Position numbers and translations under genes: made by a program. The notes under the pieces were generated by a model. It searched no databases and was not told the origin of the DNA. It saw only the letters and a list, made by a program, of their open reading frames with translations. A stretch of DNA of 64,000 nt from Fictibacillus terranigra. GTDB lineage: Bacteria > Bacillota > Bacilli > Bacillales > Fictibacillaceae. Shown in pieces: positions 17,147-24,875 of the stretch (positions are counted from its first letter, which is position 1; each line of letters starts with the position of its first letter). The stretch is taken from positions 124,001 to 188,000 of the forward strand of contig NZ_JAUHLN010000004.1 in NCBI RefSeq assembly GCF_030412265.1. The letters run 5' to 3'.

Positions 17147-18064
17147 ATGAATCTCTATGGGGATTCGGGGGCCAATTCTATAAGGGGTTACATTAGTGCT
17201 GAAGAGGAACCTGCAGGAAGTTATAAAATTCTACGAAAATTTGAAACTCCTACACAGAAGATTGCCCTCGTCGATCATGAAGGGGATCTATTGATTTATA
17301 GCAATGGCCACCAGATGTTTGGCACAACAGCTGATGAGGATCTGTTCGCAGAAGCAATGATACACGTCCCCATGGCTGCCGCACGAAGGAGGAAGAGTGT
17401 TCTGATCATTGGCGGCGGCGGCGGAATAACGACTCGTGAAGCCCTTCGTTATTCTGATGTGGAGAAAATCAATACTCTTGATGTTGACAAAATAATGATC
17501 GATTTCGGTAAAAAATTGAAGCCACTGGTTCAATTTAATAAAGGGTCATTGAATCATCCAAAAGTCGAGACCGTAATTGAAGACGGCAGAAGGTTTGTAA
17601 AGAAAAACTCAGAAAAATGGGATGTCATTATTGTTGACCTTCCGGAGCCTAACGAGAAAAATCCTAAGTTATCCCGTCTGTTCAGCAGGGAGTTTTACAG
17701 CCTTCTTAAAGAACGTCTAAACCCAGGAGGCGCAATCGGTGTAGCTTGTTCCAATGCAGACTCGACAGCAGAGTACTTATGGAGTATACACGCAACGCTC
17801 ACAAAAGCAGGTTTCTATGTACTTCCATACCACTATTTCGAGCCGGTAGCCGCAGAGAATTGGCTATTTTGTCTTGCTACAGTATCGACAGTTCAACCAA
17901 AAGACTTACGCATGTCAGTTGAGGCAAAATACCTGTCAACTAAAAAGTTAAGAGATATGTTCGACATGCCCTATTATTTTGTCATCTCTAAGGATACAGG
18001 CAAAGTCCAAACAGATGACAACACAGTGTTGGTTGAAATTATAAATAATGCGTGGTACAGTTGA
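17147..18064 (+). CDS. divergent spermidine-synthase-like protein (copy 1)
   Basis: Protein of 305 residues with the Rossmann fold of polyamine aminopropyltransferases (SpeE family). It begins at ATG 17147, after GGGGAGGT. The nucleotide loop is GGGGG (89-93) where the family has GGGDG. The usual YHE active-site triad region reads FAE (67-69), the DA motif reads DG (146-147), and the DxxD acid pair reads DLPEP (164-168). These are positions that normally bind the amine and decarboxylated SAM, so the reaction may differ from spermidine synthesis. It lies about 110 bp after metK on the same strand and probably shares its transcript. A shared terminator separates it from the opposite-strand homologue. 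Confidence 0.8.
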   Translation: MNLYGDSGANSIRGYISAEEEPAGSYKILRKFETPTQKIALVDHEGDLLIYSNGHQMFGTTADEDLFAEAMIHVPMAAARRRKSVLIIGGGGGITTREALRYSDVEKINTLDVDKIMIDFGKKLKPLVQFNKGSLNHPKVETVIEDGRRFVKKNSEKWDVIIVDLPEPNEKNPKLSRLFSREFYSLLKERLNPGGAIGVACSNADSTAEYLWSIHATLTKAGFYVLPYHYFEPVAAENWLFCLATVSTVQPKDLRMSVEAKYLSTKKLRDMFDMPYYFVISKDTGKVQTDDNTVLVEIINNAWYS

Positions 18065-18097
18065 ACGTCGTTTCGTTCTAAATACGAATCTCCAAAC

Positions 18098-18128
18098 AAA
18101 AGCTACCAATTAAACATGGTAGCTTTTT
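18098..18128. terminator. bidirectional terminator between the two spermidine-synthase-like genes
   Basis: AAAGCTACCA/TGGTAGCTTT 10-bp stem with A/T runs on both sides, between converging genes. Confidence 0.92.
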
Positions 18129-18144
18129 GTGACCATAAGTACGG

Positions 18145-19134
18145 TTATACAATTTCCCTTTTATAAATTTCATGCAATTGCAGATTATCTAAGGCATTTA
18201 CAATAGCGGATCGTTGATGGGATAAAGTATTACTTTGGAAATGAAATAAGCTGGCTAAATTTTTAGGAAGTGTCCGACAAGGAACAGGTACTGTTTTTAA
18301 TTTAGAGGGGAAAGGTTTATTAGATGCTAAATGAAAACCCCAATCACCGAAAGATGGGATAACCGTATGATAGCTTTCTGTATAAAAACCTGTTTTTTCA
18401 AGGGTTAACCCAATGCTCCAATATACAACAGGTGTGTCAAAAGGAGAATTGGATTGGCAGACAATCATCCCGTTTTTTGACAAATGGTTTCGTACCATTT
18501 GAAACATCTCCAATGAATACAGGCTTGCAAGAAAATCATCTGCAGGGTCTGGAAAATCAATAATCATAAGGTCATACGTCTTCTTGTTCTTTTTTAAAAA
18601 TTTGCGGGCATCTTTTGCATAGACGTTCACACGTTTATCGAACAATGATCGTTCATTAAGAGCCACAATTTCAGGAACTTGACTAGCTATTTTTAAGATT
18701 TCAGAGTCAATGTCAACTAGATCCACATGCTTAACATCTGAATATTTTAATACTTCTCTTAATGCAAGTCCGTCACCGCCCCCTAATATTAGGATGTTAT
18801 CATGAGATTTTGTAAGTGCCATAGGTACGTGGACAAATGCTTCGTGATAAATTCGCTCATCCAAAGAACTAAATTGTAATTGTTCATCCAAAAACATACG
18901 GATGTCACTAGCTTCTAAAACTTGGATATTTTGATACTTGCTTTGCCCTTGATATAATTTTTTGTTTTTAACAGCCAACATTTCTCTAAGACTGATTCTA
19001 TCCCACAGATCGCCTCGAAAATGTTTTTTATTATCCTTTGGATTCGATTTTTGTTTCAGTTTCTGATTCTTCTTATCATTACTGGTTTGGTGATTTATAA
19101 AATGTTGCGACTGCCAAAGCTTTGAATCATTCAT
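18145..19134 (-). CDS. spermidine-synthase-like aminopropyltransferase (copy 2)
   Basis: Protein of 329 residues. A Lys/Gln/Asn-rich N-terminal extension of about 40 residues precedes the tetramer-type beta domain and Rossmann domain of the SpeE family. The canonical residues are present: YHE at 96-98, GGGDG at 118-122, ribose-binding Asp141, DA at 175-176 and DFPDP at 193-197. It is therefore closer to a working aminopropyltransferase than the convergent gene at 17147. The start is the second ATG (19134), six bases after GGGGGA. The first ATG (19140) touches that site. No speD (SAM decarboxylase) or agmatinase gene is in the window. Confidence 0.82.
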   Translation of the reverse strand: MNDSKLWQSQHFINHQTSNDKKNQKLKQKSNPKDNKKHFRGDLWDRISLREMLAVKNKKLYQGQSKYQNIQVLEASDIRMFLDEQLQFSSLDERIYHEAFVHVPMALTKSHDNILILGGGDGLALREVLKYSDVKHVDLVDIDSEILKIASQVPEIVALNERSLFDKRVNVYAKDARKFLKKNKKTYDLMIIDFPDPADDFLASLYSLEMFQMVRNHLSKNGMIVCQSNSPFDTPVVYWSIGLTLEKTGFYTESYHTVIPSFGDWGFHLASNKPFPSKLKTVPVPCRTLPKNLASLFHFQSNTLSHQRSAIVNALDNLQLHEIYKREIV

Positions 19135-19580
19135 CTCCATTCCCCCAACAAATTTAATTAATCTTTGAAATCAATGTCATGACATTCTATTGTGCATTTC
19201 AAAAGACGGTTTGTACGAATGTCCAACGATTCATTAAAATGATGAAAATACCTATAAGTTTTAGATGAAGATACTGTCTGAAGAATAGCGGGGTCGAAGC
19301 AAATTCGGTGTTTAAATAACAGTGAGGAACACGGTTTTCGCATAGAATAATGGTCTAGTAGGAGGGAACCCTTGGAAAATAATGAACATCATACAATGTA
19401 TGATTCCTCAATATAGTTTAAAGGTGAATCTTTCAGGAATCGGTTTGATACTTAATGACCCAGCTGCCATTTCAGGCAGCTTTAAATTGAGTTAACGGGC
19501 ATGTTAGTAGAATAAGAGTTATGTTGAAATTGCTTATGCAATTTCTTCTTCAATCCATCTTTAGCCGTTCACATCAACAA
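19135..19580. other. region between copy 2 and the small secreted protein
   Basis: No substantial gene. On the plus strand AGGAGGG (19360-19366) is followed by TTG 19372 and a 14-codon frame (MENNEHHTMYDSSI) ending at 19416. It could be a truncated gene start or a small peptide. A hairpin AGCTGCC/GGCAGCT at 19462-19481 with a short T-run may terminate it. Confidence 0.4.
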
Positions 19581-19609
19581 AAGAAGCTCGAGGAATCCTC
19601 GGGCTTCTT
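19581..19609 (-). terminator. terminator of the small secreted protein gene
   Basis: 13-bp stem AAGAAGCTCGAGG/CCTCGGGCTTCTT with a three-base loop, 17 bp beyond the stop codon at 19626. The minus-strand 3' side is CTTCTTTTG. Confidence 0.8.
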
Positions 19610-19625
19610 GTATTGTTTGCAATTT

Positions 19626-20024
19626 TTAATAGAAGATAATATCTAGTTTTCCGGAAACCTGAGCCTTGGAGATACTATCCCTGACATCAACGTTAAAACG
19701 TCCTACTCTCATGTTGGTAAATTTCGCATTTCCACTTTTCAGGGTCTTAAATGCAGTACATGCCTTTGTTTGTGCATTGCATAAGCGGACCTTTAATTTA
19801 GATGTGTCGGTAAGTTTTTTGGTCCCATTTACATACAGCGGATGCACAAGATCGATCTTAAGATTGCTGTGTGAATTGGGATTGTAAATGGAGCCATCCC
19901 ATTTACCATCTTCTGTCTTGAATGCAAATCGAGGGACACTCGCAGAAGCAGTCTTATTCGAAAACGAAAAGGCCGTAACAAAGGCAATGGCAAATACAAT
20001 TAAAAATGCTGCAATTCTTTTCAT
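19626..20024 (-). CDS. small secreted protein of unknown function
   Basis: Protein of 132 residues with a clear signal peptide: MKRIAAFLIVFAIAFVTAF, then a likely cleavage after ASA at about 29. The mature part of about 100 residues is predicted mostly beta, with two cysteines (CNAQTKAC) that could form a disulfide and a final KLDIIFY strand. I recognise no family. ATG 20024 follows GGGAGAGG, and the longer frame to 20042 contains that site. It appears monocistronic. Confidence 0.7.
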   Translation of the reverse strand: MKRIAAFLIVFAIAFVTAFSFSNKTASASVPRFAFKTEDGKWDGSIYNPNSHSNLKIDLVHPLYVNGTKKLTDTSKLKVRLCNAQTKACTAFKTLKSGNAKFTNMRVGRFNVDVRDSISKAQVSGKLDIIFY

Positions 20025-20548
20025 TTTTTCCTCTCCCTTCATTCTGTGGCAGTAAAGCTTTGTATAGAGCGGCAGTTAAACAGAATAAGGAATTTGCAGC
20101 GATTGTAATTCCTTCTTCAATATACTAACTACATGATTAGTCGTCTTAATAAGAAAGAAGGTTACGTTTAAAAAGACCTATTTGTGGAGTGCTTGACTGA
20201 ATTTTGAAGCTGTTTATCCCTAGATATAGCGATTTTTTAATTTGCATTTTTCGTTATGGGAGTGCGATTACGCAATCATTCTATCACCCTTAACTGATCA
20301 GAAAATTCACTTGCCGGCTGGCATTTTTTCCTATCATCGTAATCGTCAAATCCCCTGGCGAAAGACTTGTTGTCGCAATTTGAAATGTAAAATCTGCTAT
20401 TACTATATGAGCTCTCGGAGACAACGTGTCAGTGCGTTTTACTATGAATCTATCTAGTGATGCAAGACTATCACCTATATATAAAATAAATTCTGTGAAT
20501 ATGGTATGTATAGCAGGCAGAAACGATGCTGAAAAGGAGAGATGAAAT
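20025..20548. other. intergenic region, no gene recognised
   Basis: AT-rich sequence with short open frames only. It presumably holds the promoter of the secreted protein near 20040-20150. I see no structured RNA or repeat. Confidence 0.4.
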
Positions 20549-20808
20549 GTGAAGATAGTATTGGCTGCATACTGGTTTATCCCTCATCTCGGAGGGGGTT
20601 GGCGCGGAATAACTGGTATATGGATTTAATGGTAGAACGGCTGTTACAGCATTATAAAACTTACGGTCATTAAAAAACCAAAAGGAAAAGGAAACTGATT
20701 CATGAAAGTACTTGGGGATTTATATCATTCATTGTTTCATTCCCAGAGGAAACCAACGTGTATGTAGAACACAAGATATGCAATCAAATTAAAGCCAACC
20801 TTCCCTAA
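20549..20808 (+). pseudogene. N-terminal relic of a family-1/4 glycosyltransferase
   Basis: GTG 20549 with ribosome site GGAGAG begins VKIVLAAYWFIPHLGGGW, the typical start of CotSA-type GT-B glycosyltransferases. The frame stops early. A second frame then gives NWYMDLMVERLLQHYKTYGH and a third gives FPEETNVYVEHKICNQIKAN, which continue the family pattern with several frameshifts and a premature end. Only the first 80 or so residues of a roughly 400-residue enzyme remain, so the gene is dead. Confidence 0.7.
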
Positions 20809-21010
20809 GACTATAAAATCCCCAGTCTTCGAATAATGGAGTACATAGCGAAGTGCACCAATAATGAAAGCCATAAAGGGGCTGGTAATTATTTAATATA
20901 AGAGGATGCGGTTTCACCGATTCCGATATCCGATGCTACTGCTAAAAACTGAATAAATTTTATGTTGCCGCGGCCCCCGATTTTAGTTACAGAAACGGAA
21001 AATTTAATAC

Positions 21011-21033
21011 GGACCCAGTGTGCCACTGGGCCC
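21011..21033 (-). terminator. terminator of the coiled-coil protein gene
   Basis: GGACCCAGTG/CACTGGGCCC 10-bp stem (one mismatch) with a three-base loop, immediately downstream of the minus-strand stop at 21040. Confidence 0.8.
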
Positions 21034-21039
21034 AAGCAA

Positions 21040-21372
21040 TTAAAACCCGCCTTCAAAAGGCTGAAAAGGAATTCGCAATCTTTGTTCCACGACACGCAGC
21101 CGTTGGTTTAATCGGTTTAACCGGCGTGAATGGACATCGACAGTGTTTTCTAGCTGGTTAACTTCCCGATTAAGCTGGTTGACCCGGTTTTCCAGCTGAT
21201 TAACCCGCCTTTCCAGCTGCCTTATCGGAGGCTGTCGATCTGGATCATGCTCCTGCTGATAATAATTATACGTCTGTTGTGAATAAGGGTCGGATGGCTG
21301 CTGCTGCACGTATGGTTGATAACTGTATTGCTGCTGCTGAACATATGGTTGATAAGAACCGTATGGATAAAT
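21040..21372 (-). CDS. Tyr/Gln-rich coiled-coil protein, possible spore-layer protein, apparent ATT start
   Basis: About 110 residues. The N-terminal third is Tyr/Gln/Pro-rich ([20 protein letters not shown]). The rest is a long coiled coil with repeated [13 protein letters not shown] units, ending [11 protein letters not shown]. Such Tyr/Gln-rich plus coiled-coil designs occur in spore coat and germination proteins of bacilli, including GerPC, but I cannot assign a family. The ribosome site AAAGGAGAGG is six bases from an ATT codon (21372-21370) that begins IYPYGSY, and no ATG, GTG or TTG is at that place. Either ATT initiates or the original ATG has mutated. The frame also runs on upstream without a ribosome site. 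Confidence 0.55.
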   Translation of the reverse strand: MYPYGSYQPYVQQQQYSYQPYVQQQPSDPYSQQTYNYYQQEHDPDRQPPIRQLERRVNQLENRVNQLNREVNQLENTVDVHSRRLNRLNQRLRVVEQRLRIPFQPFEGGF

Positions 21373-21770
21373 AAATAACCTCTCCTTTTCATAAATTCTC
21401 AAAATAAACTCCTGTATAAGATATGTATCCAAGATGGGAGTGGACATATATAAACACCTATTTTTTAAAAAAAGAGGGAGGAATCCAGTTTTTTTTAATG
21501 CTGTTTGGTGACAATCCACCTTATTGCAGCGGGTTAAGAGGTAACACTGTAAAACAGGATGACATGAATTTTATGCAGGATAAAAATTTAAAAATGGATA
21601 CACCCCGGGGATGTATCATACGAAAATAACATTCAGTGCATGTGATCATTTCTTGGTCGTGACGATCAAAGGATTCACAAATTCAGGATGCGGCAGAAAT
21701 GGCGCAAATGATTCACAGGCTTGGCCGTCAATGTCTGCCCACCGCTAACGGAGATTGCTATTAGGGGCGT
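21373..21770. other. intergenic region before the ABC-F leader
   Basis: No gene is recognised. It must contain the divergent promoters of the coiled-coil gene and of the ABC-F leader, but I could not pick a convincing -35/-10 pair. Confidence 0.35.
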
Positions 21771-21797
21771 TAGACATCTCTGCAAAGAGGTGTTACA

Positions 21798-21875
21798 ATG
21801 AAAAGTGATTATAAGCTGAAAGGAATGATGGGTGGACGATGGATAACTAATCTCTTTTTTAGAAATTTGAAATGA
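21798..21875 (+). CDS. leader peptide of the ABC-F attenuator (25 aa)
   Basis: ATG 21798 is preceded by AAGAGGTG (21785-21792). The frame encodes MKSDYKLKGMMGGRWITNLF followed by FRNLK and ends at TGA 21875. The ribosome site is itself inside a short hairpin, ACATCTC/GAGGTGT (21774-21793). The codons for Thr17-Asn18-Leu19 contain ACTAATC, complementary to GATTAGT of the downstream antiterminator. A ribosome stalled on this peptide would therefore change the RNA folding. Function is inferred from position and complementarity. Confidence 0.65.
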   Translation: MKSDYKLKGMMGGRWITNLFFRNLK

Positions 21876-22016
21876 TATTTCGAATGATACTAATTAAGGA
21901 TTAGTCTGCCCATTTTCTCACCATATTCCTGCCATCTTTCTGCAATGAAAGATGGGTTATTTCAGTACGGTAAAATGCGACTAATCCTTCCAAATTCATT
22001 GGGAGGATTTTTTTTT
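21846..22016 (+). promoter_or_regulatory. transcription attenuator of the ABC-F gene
   Basis: The terminator AATCCTTCCAA/TTGGGAGGATT (21983-22009, 11 bp) is followed by nine T, only about 27 bp before the gene start. The antiterminator AAGGATTAGTC (21896-21906) pairs perfectly with GACTAATCCTT (21979-21989) and destroys the terminator's left arm. A third segment ACTAATC inside the leader ORF (21846-21852) can sequester GATTAGT (21899-21905). A separate hairpin CCATCTTTC/GAAAGATGG (21932-21955) lies between. This is the design of drug-induced ribosome-mediated attenuation known for vmlR/msr-type ABC-F genes. Confidence 0.85.
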
Positions 22017-22042
22017 ATCCTCCCACGAAGAGGGGTAGATAA

Positions 22043-23674
22043 TTGATGCAGGAATTAATCTTATTACAAAATGTAAGTGTGGAAATAAAAGAAAACACTA
22101 TTTTCGAAAATGTAAATACAAACGTACAGCAGGGAGATGTGATCGGGATCATTGGCAAGAATGGTGCTGGGAAATCCACCCTGTTAAAGTTGCTGAACCA
22201 GGATGTACCGCCTTCAAAAGGACAGATGATACATCTGCAAAACGATCTTAAAAAGACGATGGTTGAACAAGAAACCGAGTCTTATTCTTTTGAAGAGGTG
22301 ACTTCTGATGAAGTGGCCTTATTAGAGAAATGGCAAGTTCCAACTCTTGATTTCTCCAAATTGAGCGGGGGGGAAAAATTAAAGGCCCGGCTTTCAAAAG
22401 GGCTCTCACAAGAGACAGACATTTTATTGCTGGATGAACCAACAAACCATCTTGATGAGCAAAGCATGAAGATTCTCACAAAACTGATTAAAAGACACAG
22501 AGGCACCATTATTCTTGTATCCCATGATCGTTATTTTTTAGATCAAGTGGCAACCAAGATATGGTCGCTTGAAAATAAAACCCTTATAAGCCATAAGGGC
22601 AACTATTCCAGTTATATGAAATTGCGTGAACAGAAAAGACTCACACAGCAGCGGGAATTTGAGAAACAGAAAAAAATGGTTGAACGCATTGAAGGCCAAA
22701 TGAATGAGCTCTCCTCCTGGTCGAAAAAAGCCCATGCACAATCGACGAAAAAAGAAGGGTTTAAAGAATATTTTCGAGTGAAAGCCAAACGCATGGATGC
22801 CCAAGTAAAATCCAAACAAAAGCGCCTCGAGAAAGAGATTGAGAAAATGAACGTTGAACCGCTTGAACCAGAATACAAAGTGAGTTTCTACATGAAAGCA
22901 AATAACAAAGTGGGAAAACGCTTCTTGGAAGTTAAAAATTTAACTAAATCGTTTAATGGAAGAACGTTGTTTAAAGACGCCAGTTTTACGATACAGCATG
23001 GAGAAAAAGTTGCCATTTCTGGTCCGAATGGCAGCGGGAAGACGACTTTTTTAAAAGTCATTCTCGGACAGGAAACGGCTGAAGGAGAGGTATGGGTCTC
23101 ACCTTCTGCCAAGATCGGCTATTTAACGCAGGAAGTGTTTGATTTACCGCTTGAGCAAACGCCCGCGGAGCTCTTTTATAAAGAAACCTTCGAAGAGAGG
23201 GGGCAGGTTCAAAACTTAATGAAGCATCTGGGATTTATGGCTTCTCAATGGTCAGAACCCATTGAACATATGAGCATGGGTGAACGTGTCAAGTGCAAGC
23301 TGATGAAGTATATTTTAGAAGATAAAGATGTACTGATCTTAGATGAGCCAACGAACCATCTTGATTTAGCTTCACGTGAACAGCTTGAAGACACGTTAGC
23401 TCAATATAATGGTACTTTATTGGTCGTATCGCATGACCGCTACTTCCTGGAAAAAACGGCCAATACCAAGCTTGTCATAGCGAACTCAAGTATCCACAAG
23501 CAGTTAGGCGAACCAGCATCCGCAAAAGATGATAAGGAAGAAATTCGTCTGCAGCTTGAAACAGAGAGGCAAGAAGTTTTAGGGAAGCTTAGTTTTATGA
23601 CTCCCCAGAATAAAGAATATAATGAACTTGATCTTAGGTTTAAGGAGCTTACGAAACGAATAAAAGAGCTTTAA
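22043..23674 (+). CDS. vmlR: ABC-F ribosomal protection protein, VmlR-like
   Basis: Protein of 543 residues with two ABC ATPase domains and no membrane segments. Walker A motifs are GKNGAGKST (about 39-47) and GPNGSGKTT (second domain), both signature motifs are present (LSGGEKLKAR and MSMGERVK), and both Walker B motifs read DEPTNHLD. The interdomain linker with SWSKKAHAQSTKKEGFKEY and a Lys-rich helix is the antibiotic-resistance domain that reaches toward the peptidyl-transferase centre. It closely resembles B. subtilis VmlR, which protects against lincosamides, streptogramin A and pleuromutilins. The start is TTG 22043 or ATG 22046 after AGAGGGG. Confidence 0.93.
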   Translation: MMQELILLQNVSVEIKENTIFENVNTNVQQGDVIGIIGKNGAGKSTLLKLLNQDVPPSKGQMIHLQNDLKKTMVEQETESYSFEEVTSDEVALLEKWQVPTLDFSKLSGGEKLKARLSKGLSQETDILLLDEPTNHLDEQSMKILTKLIKRHRGTIILVSHDRYFLDQVATKIWSLENKTLISHKGNYSSYMKLREQKRLTQQREFEKQKKMVERIEGQMNELSSWSKKAHAQSTKKEGFKEYFRVKAKRMDAQVKSKQKRLEKEIEKMNVEPLEPEYKVSFYMKANNKVGKRFLEVKNLTKSFNGRTLFKDASFTIQHGEKVAISGPNGSGKTTFLKVILGQETAEGEVWVSPSAKIGYLTQEVFDLPLEQTPAELFYKETFEERGQVQNLMKHLGFMASQWSEPIEHMSMGERVKCKLMKYILEDKDVLILDEPTNHLDLASREQLEDTLAQYNGTLLVVSHDRYFLEKTANTKLVIANSSIHKQLGEPASAKDDKEEIRLQLETERQEVLGKLSFMTPQNKEYNELDLRFKELTKRIKEL

Positions 23675-23791
23675 GAATGATACGTTAGGCAATAAATGCA
23701 ATATAAACGAACGTTTAACCTGAACAAAGGTTTTTTGCCCGGACTGTAGAGTAATTACTTTAGCCATTCTGAAGCAGAAAGGGAGAATCTC

Positions 23792-24337
23792 ATGTTTAAT
23801 GTGGAGATAAGAAGGCCGTCGATTGAAGATGTTTCACTGCTGCATGAATTTTTCCGAATCGTCATTACTGATACCTTTTCTAAAGAGGGAATCGGAGAGA
23901 AGCTGGAAGATTTAAACGAGGAAATAGAGAGGAAGAAAGATTATTTGGAAAATGATTTAAATAGTGAAGGAAAGGATCGCTATTTCCTAATTGCACTTGT
24001 AAGGGATCAAATGGTTGGATCCATCGAATTCGGTCCCGCAAGTGAACTTATCCGTTCTTGTACAAAAGGTGCTCTAAAAGAGCTGATGGAGATCGGTACT
24101 GTGTTTGTTCATCCTGATTGCCAAGGACAAGGCATAGGCAATCTCTTATTGAGCAGGATGTATGCCACACTTCAGAATAGAGGCATAAACGAATTTTGTT
24201 TAGACAGCGGATACCAAAGTGCGCAAAAAATCTGGACAAAGAAATTCGGTGAACCGGATTACCGGCTTCAGGATTATTGGGACAAAGGCTATGACCATAT
24301 GATATGGAGAGTAGGCTTACAATCTATGAGGGTATAA
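23792..24337 (+). CDS. GNAT family N-acetyltransferase
   Basis: Protein of 181 residues. It has the GNAT motif A core VHPDCQGQGIGNLLLSRMY (acetyl-CoA pyrophosphate loop QGQGIG), preceded by the beta-strand MEIGTVFV. A 60-residue acidic helical N-terminal part differs from minimal GNATs. ATG 23792 follows AAAGGGAGA. The substrate is unknown. It is convergent with the DUF2809 gene, with a shared terminator. Confidence 0.85.
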   Translation: MFNVEIRRPSIEDVSLLHEFFRIVITDTFSKEGIGEKLEDLNEEIERKKDYLENDLNSEGKDRYFLIALVRDQMVGSIEFGPASELIRSCTKGALKELMEIGTVFVHPDCQGQGIGNLLLSRMYATLQNRGINEFCLDSGYQSAQKIWTKKFGEPDYRLQDYWDKGYDHMIWRVGLQSMRV

Positions 24338-24375
24338 AAAAGTATAGCTGCAAGAAATTTAATAATAAAAAGAAC

Positions 24376-24405
24376 AGAAAAGGGCGGCGAATCAGCCGCC
24401 CTTTT
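24376..24405. terminator. bidirectional terminator
   Basis: AAAAGGGCGGC/GCCGCCCTTTT 11-bp stem with flanking A and T runs between convergent genes. Confidence 0.93.
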
Positions 24406-24409
24406 CACT

Positions 24410-24805
24410 TTATTTTGATAGTGTCATTATATCTAAGACCGCGGCAATCAGGATCCCTGCGGCATATCGAAACAGATCTGCAATAAGAAAACCTTTGCCC
24501 AGGATTAATGCTCCGAACAATGTATTTCGAATGTGATTGATCCAGTCAGCCTGAAAAAGCTGGCTGAATTCAATGCCGAAGCTGAACAACAGACTGAGAC
24601 ATATGGCTGTCGGCAGGCCCTTTTGTATGAGCAAAAATCGAAATCCGAAATAGACCATCATGGCCCACAGCACATCCCCGGCATTCTGTGCCGCTAATAG
24701 CGGAAGCAGATGGCTCCATTTTCTGGAGGCGAGGCCTGAAAAAATGGTGATAATGATTGCGATACTATAGGCTATCCTTAATTTGCGAGTCTTCAATGGA
24801 ATCAC
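24410..24805 (-). CDS. DUF2809 family membrane protein
   Basis: Protein of about 131 residues with four hydrophobic helices. The pattern GLASRKW...LPLLAAQNAGDVLWAMMVYFGFR and EFSQLFQADWINHIRNT is the DUF2809 signature. Its function is unknown; it is a small integral membrane protein. The frame opens at GTG 24805, but a TTG at 24796 has better spacing from AAGAGTG, so the protein may be three residues shorter. Confidence 0.8.
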   Translation of the reverse strand: MIPLKTRKLRIAYSIAIIITIFSGLASRKWSHLLPLLAAQNAGDVLWAMMVYFGFRFLLIQKGLPTAICLSLLFSFGIEFSQLFQADWINHIRNTLFGALILGKGFLIADLFRYAAGILIAAVLDIMTLSK

Positions 24806-24875
24806 TCTTTATACTTTTATATATGGCAAATCTGAATATACATGGATAGGATAATAGAAGCAATCATTAAATTTG

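Noticed and set aside
19158-19343. 61-codon minus-strand frame upstream of spermidine-synthase-like copy 2
   Set aside because: No ribosome site, no family motif and an atypical composition; treated as chance.
20889-21095. 68-codon minus-strand frame downstream of the coiled-coil gene
   Set aside because: It overlaps the end of that gene and its terminator hairpin and has no start signal.
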